10,329 bases of DNA, from assembly GCA_036505275.1 (NCBI GenBank), contig DASXTS010000222.1, positions 1 to 10,329 of the forward strand, given 5' to 3'. This document shows positions 6,712 through 10,329 of the stretch, one piece after another. Positions within the stretch are counted from its first letter, which is position 1; each line of letters opens with the position of its first letter. A program made the translations under genes and the position numbers. The notes below the pieces were generated by a model. The model was given only the letters and a program-made list of their open reading frames with translations, searched no databases and was not told the DNA's origin. This stretch comes from DASXTS01 sp036505275 (GTDB taxonomy: Bacteria > Actinomycetota > Actinomycetes > Mycobacteriales > Pseudonocardiaceae).

Positions 6712-6716
6712 AACAG
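6671..6716. repeat. Tandem duplication (period 24 bp) at the convergent mtnA/mscR ends
   Basis: Bases 6671-6692 and 6695-6716 are 22-bp copies differing at one site: tgg in the first, tag in the second. The variant creates the mtnA stop (6709-6711) and, read on the other strand as CTAG, also the mscR stop (6708-6710). Confidence 0.85.
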
Positions 6717-7793
6717 CACGACGCTGCGCAGCACGTCGCCGCGGTGCATGCGCTCGAAGGCGTGCTCGACGTCGTCCAGCCGGATCTCCTCCGAGACGAA
6801 CCGGTCCAGCGGCAGCCGGCCCTGCAGGTGCAGGTCGATCAGCATGGGGAAATCCCTGCTGGGCAGGCAGCCGCCGTACCAGCTGGACTTGAGCGAGCCA
6901 CCGCGGGCGAAGAAGTCCAGCAGCGGCATGTCCAGCCGCATGTCCGGGGTTGGCACGCCGACCAGCACCACGGTGCCGGCGAGGTCGCGGGCGTAGAACG
7001 CCTGCCGCCAGGTCTCCGGGCGGCCCACCGCGTCGATCACCACGTCGGCGCCGAAGCCGCCGGTGAGTTCGCGGACCCGCTCGACCACGTCCTCCGACCG
7101 CGCGTCGACCGTGTCGGTGGCGCCGAAGTCGCGGGCCCACCGCAGCTTCCGGTCGTCCACGTCCACCGCGATGATCTTGTTGGCGCCGGCCAGGTACGAG
7201 CCGGCGATCGCGGCGTCCCCGACACCGCCGCAGCCGATGACCGCCACCGAGTCGCCGCGGGTGACACCCCCGGTGTTGATCGCGGCACCGATGCCGGCCA
7301 TGACCCCGCAGCCGAGCAGGCCGGCGATCTTCGGCGGCACCGCCGGATCCACCTTGGTGCACTGTCCACTGTGGACGAGCGTCTTGTCGACGAACGCCCC
7401 GATGCCGAGCGCGGGGGACAGCGGCGTGCCGTCGGCCAGCGTCATGGGTTGCGCCGCGTTGTGGGTGTTGAAGCAGTACCACGGCCGGCCGCGCAGGCAC
7501 GCCCGGCAGGCGCCGCAGACCGCGCGCCAGTTCAGGATCACGAAGTCGCCCGGCTCGAGGCCGCTCACCCCGTCGCCGACCTGCTCAACCATGCCGGCCG
7601 CCTCGTGCCCGAGCAGGTACGGGTAGTCCTCGCCAATGCCGCCCTCGCGATAGTGCAGGTCCGTGTGGCACACGCCGCAGGCCTGCACCCGCACGACGGC
7701 CTCGCCAGGCCCGGCGTCGGGCACCACGACGTCGACCACCTCGACCGGCGCGCCCTTGGCTCGAGAGATCACGCCGTGGACCTGCTGAGGCAT
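6708..7793 (-). CDS. mscR: S-(hydroxymethyl)mycothiol dehydrogenase (mycothiol-dependent formaldehyde dehydrogenase)
   Basis: Zinc medium-chain dehydrogenase that oxidises S-hydroxymethylmycothiol (formaldehyde plus mycothiol) with NAD+ to S-formylmycothiol; the family also reduces S-nitrosomycothiol. 361 residues, near-identical in motif order to mycobacterial MscR (Rv2259) from memory. Catalytic zinc ligands Cys42 (ACGVCHTD), His63 (LGHEAAG) and Cys162 (GLLGCGVMAG); structural zinc Cys93, Cys96, Cys99, Cys107; Rossmann motif VIGCGGVGDAA (185-195) with Asp211 favouring NAD; signature blocks HSGQCTKVDP, IDAVGRPETW and LVGVPTPDMRLDMP. The ATG at 7793 is chosen for the GAGAGG 8 nt upstream and the family start (QVHGVISRAKG). 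An in-frame ATG at 7874 would add 27 residues made of repeat DNA and is unlikely. The metallo-beta-lactamase-fold gene often found beside mscR is absent here. The gene ends on mtnA's stop. Confidence 0.95.
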   Translation of the reverse strand: MPQQVHGVISRAKGAPVEVVDVVVPDAGPGEAVVRVQACGVCHTDLHYREGGIGEDYPYLLGHEAAGMVEQVGDGVSGLEPGDFVILNWRAVCGACRACLRGRPWYCFNTHNAAQPMTLADGTPLSPALGIGAFVDKTLVHSGQCTKVDPAVPPKIAGLLGCGVMAGIGAAINTGGVTRGDSVAVIGCGGVGDAAIAGSYLAGANKIIAVDVDDRKLRWARDFGATDTVDARSEDVVERVRELTGGFGADVVIDAVGRPETWRQAFYARDLAGTVVLVGVPTPDMRLDMPLLDFFARGGSLKSSWYGGCLPSRDFPMLIDLHLQGRLPLDRFVSEEIRLDDVEHAFERMHRGDVLRSVVLF

Positions 7794-7801
7794 CTGCCCC
7801 G

Positions 7802-7807
7802 CCTCTC
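7802..7807 (-). promoter_or_regulatory. Ribosome binding site of mscR
   Basis: GAGAGG on the minus strand, 8 nt before the ATG at 7793; supports that start over the longer reading. Confidence 0.55.
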
Positions 7808-7819
7808 GTATGGGCAAGT

Positions 7820-7855
7820 CGGTCTTGAGCGAATCGTCGGTCTTGAGCGAATCGT
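7820..7855. repeat. Exact 18-bp tandem repeat upstream of mscR
   Basis: CGGTCTTGAGCGAATCGT occurs twice in a row (7820-7837 and 7838-7855) with no mismatch. It lies 26-62 bp before the mscR ATG, in the leader or promoter, and 3 bp from the inverted repeat. It could be a pair of operator sites on the same helix face roughly (18 bp is 1.7 turns, so not ideal) or a recent duplication. Confidence 0.85.
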
Positions 7856-7858
7856 TGT

Positions 7859-7911
7859 GGCGACGATGTGACATTTCCCCACTAGAGCCGTCACGATGTC
7901 ACATCGTCGCC
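7859..7911. repeat. Perfect 16-bp inverted repeat, operator or terminator candidate
   Basis: Arm GGCGACGATGTGACAT (7859-7874) and its exact complement at 7896-7911 are separated by 21 bp. Each arm ends in ATGTnACAT, itself a 9-bp palindrome; their centres (7870 and 7900) are 30 bp apart, near three helical turns. That suits cooperative binding of a dimeric regulator ahead of mscR. As RNA it would be a hairpin with a 21-nt loop starting 4 nt after the stop of the Fe-S protein gene, without a U tract. Confidence 0.8.
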
Positions 7912-7915
7912 GGTG

Positions 7916-8800
7916 TCAACGGCGGAGGTCCACGAGCTCGAAGATCCGGAAGCGGTCGTGCGCCGGGCCCGCGCAGGTGAGTGGGCGGGAGACGGCCCGT
8001 GCCGCGGCGCGGACGGTCACCGTGACCGGCCGGCCGTCCGGCGCGGCGAGCAACACCCGCCACTCGGTGGGCGCGGTCTGGTCGATGCGCACCGCCGGGT
8101 AGCCGTCGATGGAGGTCTCGCCGCTGGCCAGCCTGGCGTGGTGCTGCGCGGCCTGCACCGGGGCCGGCAGGGAGGACCGGCCGCGCAGCCGCTCCAGATC
8201 CAGCGCGCCGGCCTGGTACTGCTTGGCCAGGTCGACGGCCTCGCGCGGGGTCACCTGGCCGTAGTAGATGCCGTGCGGCAGCATCACCAGGTTCGCCGCG
8301 AACCGGTCGCCGCCGACGTGGGTGCACTCCCAGGTGCGATGCGGGAACGCTCTGGCCAGCGCGTTGGCGACCGGCCGGCCGCGCAGGGCGCAGCAGGTGT
8401 CGTGCCGGCCGTGGGTGCACACCAGGTAGATCGGCTCGGCGGACGGCTCGCCGTGCCGGCCATGGTCGGCGATGACGTCGATGAGTTGGTTTTCGTCGGT
8501 GTAGGTGCCGCTGCGGATGCCCTCCCGGCCGGGCCGGGCGTCGGCCAGGTACCACCGGCCGGACTTGCGGTTGCGGTGCGCAGCACCCGGCCGCCGGATC
8601 AGCGCGACCCTGGCCCGGCTCGCCGTAGTCCACGCGGCCAGTGCGATGGCCGCCGACGGCTGCAGCTTCGACTCGGTGATCGCGTGCCGACCCCACGGCC
8701 CGGCGTGCTCGACCAGCAACCAGAGGTCGGCTGGGGGCGCGGTCGCCTCGAGTGGGTCGCCGGCGAGTTCGGCGGCCGTTGCGCAGCGGAATTTCCTCAC
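7916..8800 (-). CDS. Sucrase/ferredoxin-like family protein (thioredoxin-like [2Fe-2S] fold)
   Basis: 294 residues of the sucrase/ferredoxin-like family (Suc_Fer-like; yeast Apd1 is a relative that binds a [2Fe-2S] cluster through two Cys and two His, from memory). Visible elements: an early Cys6 (RKFRCATAAEL), LLVEHAGPWGRHAITESKL (28-46), CTHGRHDTCCALRGRPVA (128-145) with Cys128, Cys136 and Cys137, and WECTHVGGDRFAANLVMLPHGIYYG (157-181) with Cys159 and His161. A C-terminal domain ends at FRIFELVDLRR. Where Apd1 has HxGGH this protein has HVGGD (Asp165). The reaction is unknown; a redox or Fe-S role is inferred. The GTG at 8800 overlaps the TGA of the upstream cupin gene (GTGA), so translation is likely coupled, and no Shine-Dalgarno is visible. 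The frame remains open far upstream, but only this part is family-like. Confidence 0.88.
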   Translation of the reverse strand: MRKFRCATAAELAGDPLEATAPPADLWLLVEHAGPWGRHAITESKLQPSAAIALAAWTTASRARVALIRRPGAAHRNRKSGRWYLADARPGREGIRSGTYTDENQLIDVIADHGRHGEPSAEPIYLVCTHGRHDTCCALRGRPVANALARAFPHRTWECTHVGGDRFAANLVMLPHGIYYGQVTPREAVDLAKQYQAGALDLERLRGRSSLPAPVQAAQHHARLASGETSIDGYPAVRIDQTAPTEWRVLLAAPDGRPVTVTVRAAARAVSRPLTCAGPAHDRFRIFELVDLRR

Positions 8801-10095
8801 TGAGGTGGGATTGTGCCGCCCGCGGCCGCCGCCGGTACCAGCACGCCCTCCCTGACGAGCCGCCTGACGAGCACGAGACGGCTGGGTTCGTCGAGCTCGG
8901 GCAGGCCGCCGACGACAACGGGCCGGCCGCTCAGCAGTTGCGCCAGCGGCGCAGCGACGCCGGGTGGAAACGTGATCGTGCGGTCGCCCAGTTCCAGCAC
9001 GAGCTGGTCCGGAGTCGTCCGCAGCCGGTGCCCGAGACCGGCGCGCAGCCGCACCGTATCGCTGGCGCGCAGGTCGGCGAGGAACTGCGCGTGCGCCAGT
9101 GGCGGCACCGGTTCCGGTCGGCCGCCGCTCCACACCCGCTCGCGTATCCTCCGGGACACGGCCCCGGCCGGGCTGTTGGCGACGGCCTCGGCGACCGCGG
9201 CGCGCACCGTGTCGAGGTGCGGCGCGAGCTGGTCGGGGTCGGCGGCGTCGATACCCAGCGGCAGGCTGTGGCGCAGCTCCGGCTCGCCGGCCAGCGTCTC
9301 GGCCAGCTGTGCCAGCACGGCCTCGACCAGCGCGAACCTGGTCAACACATGGATGCCGACGGTGAGGTGCGCGGACACCTCGGCCTGCGCGATGCCCGAA
9401 TGCAGCCAGCCGCGCGGCAGATACATCGCATCGCCCGGCTCCAGCACCGCATCGATCACCGGTGGCTCGGTCTTCGCTCGCTCGGCGACGGCGGCGCGGT
9501 GCCGGTCCCACGGCTGGCTGCGCAGCGGGCTCTCGTGCACCGGGCGGTGCACCATCCAGTGCTTGCGGCCGCTGAGCTGCAGCACGAACACGTCGTGCAC
9601 GTCGTAATGCGCGCCGAACCCGCGCGCCGCCGCCGGCGTCAGGTACGCATTGGCCTGGCACGGATGGCCCAGCTCGGCGGACAGCCGGGCCACGAAGTCG
9701 ATCACCGGCGGGTGGGTGCGGTGCAGGGCCTGCAGCACCACGGTGCAGCCGTCCGCGAAGAGGCGCGCCACCTGATCGTCGCGCACCTGGTCGGCTATCT
9801 CGGCGCCGACCCCGCCCGGCCCGGTGAACTGTCGCGAGTCCAGCACCTCGCCGTTTCGGGCAATGCGCACGAACGGCGTGCGCACCCCGCGCCGCGACAG
9901 CAGTTCGTCGGCGGCATCCAAGTCGAGCAGGTCGTCAAACGATGCAGGCAGGTCGGCCGCCCTCGACAGCAGCGGTTGCCGGCCCCAGCAGGTGTCGCCG
10001 AAGTCCCGCGCGCCCATGGCGATGCACCGGCCCAGCGCGATACCTACCTGGCGGCCTGCGGCCAGCCGCCCGGTGTCCAGCGTGCCCCTGGTCAC
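8797..10095 (-). CDS. JmjC/cupin_4-type Fe(II)/2-oxoglutarate oxygenase
   Basis: 432 residues of the cupin_4 (RoxA/YcfD, MINA/NO66-like) family, whose studied members hydroxylate ribosomal proteins; the substrate here is unknown. N-terminal WGRQPLL motif at 37-43; jelly-roll core with GAHYDVHDVFVLQLSGRKHWMVHRP (161-185), giving the HxD iron ligands His163 and Asp165 and the probable 2-oxoglutarate Lys178; then LEPGDAMYLPRGWLHSG (218-234), giving the distal iron ligand His232. A C-terminal winged-helix-like region (about 350-420, GDRTITFPPGVAAPLAQLLSG) follows, as in RoxA-like proteins. The GTG at 10095 keeps the conserved ALGRC...WGR segment; an internal ATG at 10017 would remove part of it. 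No good ribosome site is seen, but an upstream frame stops 6 nt earlier, so coupling is possible. Downstream it overlaps the Fe-S protein gene by 4 bp. Confidence 0.88.
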   Translation of the reverse strand: MTRGTLDTGRLAAGRQVGIALGRCIAMGARDFGDTCWGRQPLLSRAADLPASFDDLLDLDAADELLSRRGVRTPFVRIARNGEVLDSRQFTGPGGVGAEIADQVRDDQVARLFADGCTVVLQALHRTHPPVIDFVARLSAELGHPCQANAYLTPAAARGFGAHYDVHDVFVLQLSGRKHWMVHRPVHESPLRSQPWDRHRAAVAERAKTEPPVIDAVLEPGDAMYLPRGWLHSGIAQAEVSAHLTVGIHVLTRFALVEAVLAQLAETLAGEPELRHSLPLGIDAADPDQLAPHLDTVRAAVAEAVANSPAGAVSRRIRERVWSGGRPEPVPPLAHAQFLADLRASDTVRLRAGLGHRLRTTPDQLVLELGDRTITFPPGVAAPLAQLLSGRPVVVGGLPELDEPSRLVLVRRLVREGVLVPAAAAGGTIPPQ

Positions 10096-10101
10096 GGCCG
10101 C

Positions 10102-10329
10102 TCATTCGGGGGGCGAGGTGCCGCCCGCGCCGCCGCCCACCGCCCCATGCTCCGAGCCACCGGCGCCTCGCCCTGGCGCCGGCTGTGCCCCTCGCCCGAG
10201 GTCGCCGTACGCGCCGCCATCTGCGCCGCGATTTGCACCGCCATCCGCGCCGCGATCTGCGCCACGGTCAGGCTCCGCCATCCGCGCCACCGTCGGCGCC
10301 ACCGTCAGCCCCGCTGTCAGCGCCGCCGT
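10102..10329 (-). CDS. Possible C-terminal end of an upstream gene, Gly/Ala/Asp-rich (uncertain)
   Basis: A minus-strand frame is open from the right edge to a TGA at 10102-10104, 6 nt before the cupin GTG. It reads as a low-complexity tail rich in Gly, Ala, Asp and Arg (for example ADRGADGGANRGADGG), ending AGGTSPPE. The tight spacing argues for a translated upstream gene in the same operon. Against it, the composition is uninformative, the opposite strand is also open as a Pro/Ala-rich frame, and no family is recognisable. Otherwise this 228-bp stretch holds only repeats. Confidence 0.3.
   Translation of the reverse strand, partial: TAALTAGLTVAPTVARMAEPDRGADRGADGGANRGADGGAYGDLGRGAQPAPGRGAGGSEHGAVGGGAGGTSPPE
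10213..10260. repeat. Two 24-bp tandem repeats near the right edge
   Basis: Bases 10213-10236 and 10237-10260 match at 21 of 24 positions. On the minus strand they encode the octads ADRGADGG and ANRGADGG. Shorter related units (GCGCCACCGTC, near 10286-10310) follow, showing that the whole edge is simple-repeat DNA. Confidence 0.7.

Noticed and set aside
7794..7874. 27-residue N-terminal extension of MscR from the ATG at 7874
   Set aside because: It is encoded by the tandem repeat and one arm of the inverted repeat, is absent from the family, and a ribosome site precedes the ATG at 7793.
8801..9661. Upstream in-frame extension of the Fe-S protein
   Set aside because: It overlaps the cupin gene out of frame and is Arg/Ala-rich without motifs; the GTGA overlap start at 8800 is the natural one.
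10096..10105. ATG overlapping the TGA at 10102-10105 as a coupled start for the cupin gene
   Set aside because: It is out of frame with the cupin protein, so the GTG at 10095 was kept.
10082..10329. Plus-strand Pro/Ala-rich frame starting at GTG 10082 and open to the right edge
   Set aside because: Low-complexity, starts inside the cupin gene, and has no ribosome site; not better supported than the minus-strand reading.

Overview
The window is a very GC-rich stretch from an actinobacterium. Three genes point there: a SepH-type FtsZ regulator, a mycothiol-dependent formaldehyde dehydrogenase, and the actinobacterial type of phosphoserine aminotransferase. Protein resemblance and the gene set would fit the Pseudonocardiales/Mycobacteriales side of the phylum, but I cannot name a genus from sequence alone. 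No rRNA, tRNA, CRISPR array, transposase, integrase or phage gene is visible. Most of the window is core chromosomal metabolism.

Left third (1-3346, minus strand): citA (second citrate synthase) -> serC (phosphoserine aminotransferase) -> sepH (cell division; its C-terminus runs off the left edge). The first two are 14 bp apart. sepH is 135 bp further on and has its own strong ribosome binding site and a possible promoter. Middle (3540-6711, plus strand): pdxH (pyridoxamine phosphate oxidase), probably from a leaderless transcript divergent from citA; gltA (main citrate synthase); and mtnA (methylthioribose-1-phosphate isomerase). The two citrate synthase paralogues thus flank pdxH, which supplies the PLP that SerC uses.

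Right third (6708-10329, minus strand): a JmjC/cupin_4 oxygenase and a sucrase/ferredoxin-like iron-sulfur protein joined by a 4-bp GTGA overlap, then a 115-bp spacer dense in repeats, then mscR (S-(hydroxymethyl)mycothiol dehydrogenase). mscR and mtnA converge and share bases of their stop codons. The right edge (10102-10329) is low-complexity Gly/Ala/Asp-coding or simple-repeat DNA of uncertain status.

The most interesting material is between the genes. (1) A perfect 17-bp-arm palindrome between gltA and mtnA carries two consensus DnaA boxes in inverted orientation, with a third weaker box over the mtnA start. (2) A perfect 16-bp inverted repeat and an exact 18-bp tandem duplication lie upstream of mscR. 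(3) A 24-bp tandem duplication at the mtnA/mscR junction carries one substitution that creates both stop codons. (4) Two enzymes carry unusual residues at key positions: Glu for catalytic Asp in CitA, and HVGGD in place of HxGGH in the Fe-S protein. I do not see a clear new multi-gene defence or mobile system; the cupin/Fe-S/mscR cluster is the best candidate for an undescribed functional unit.
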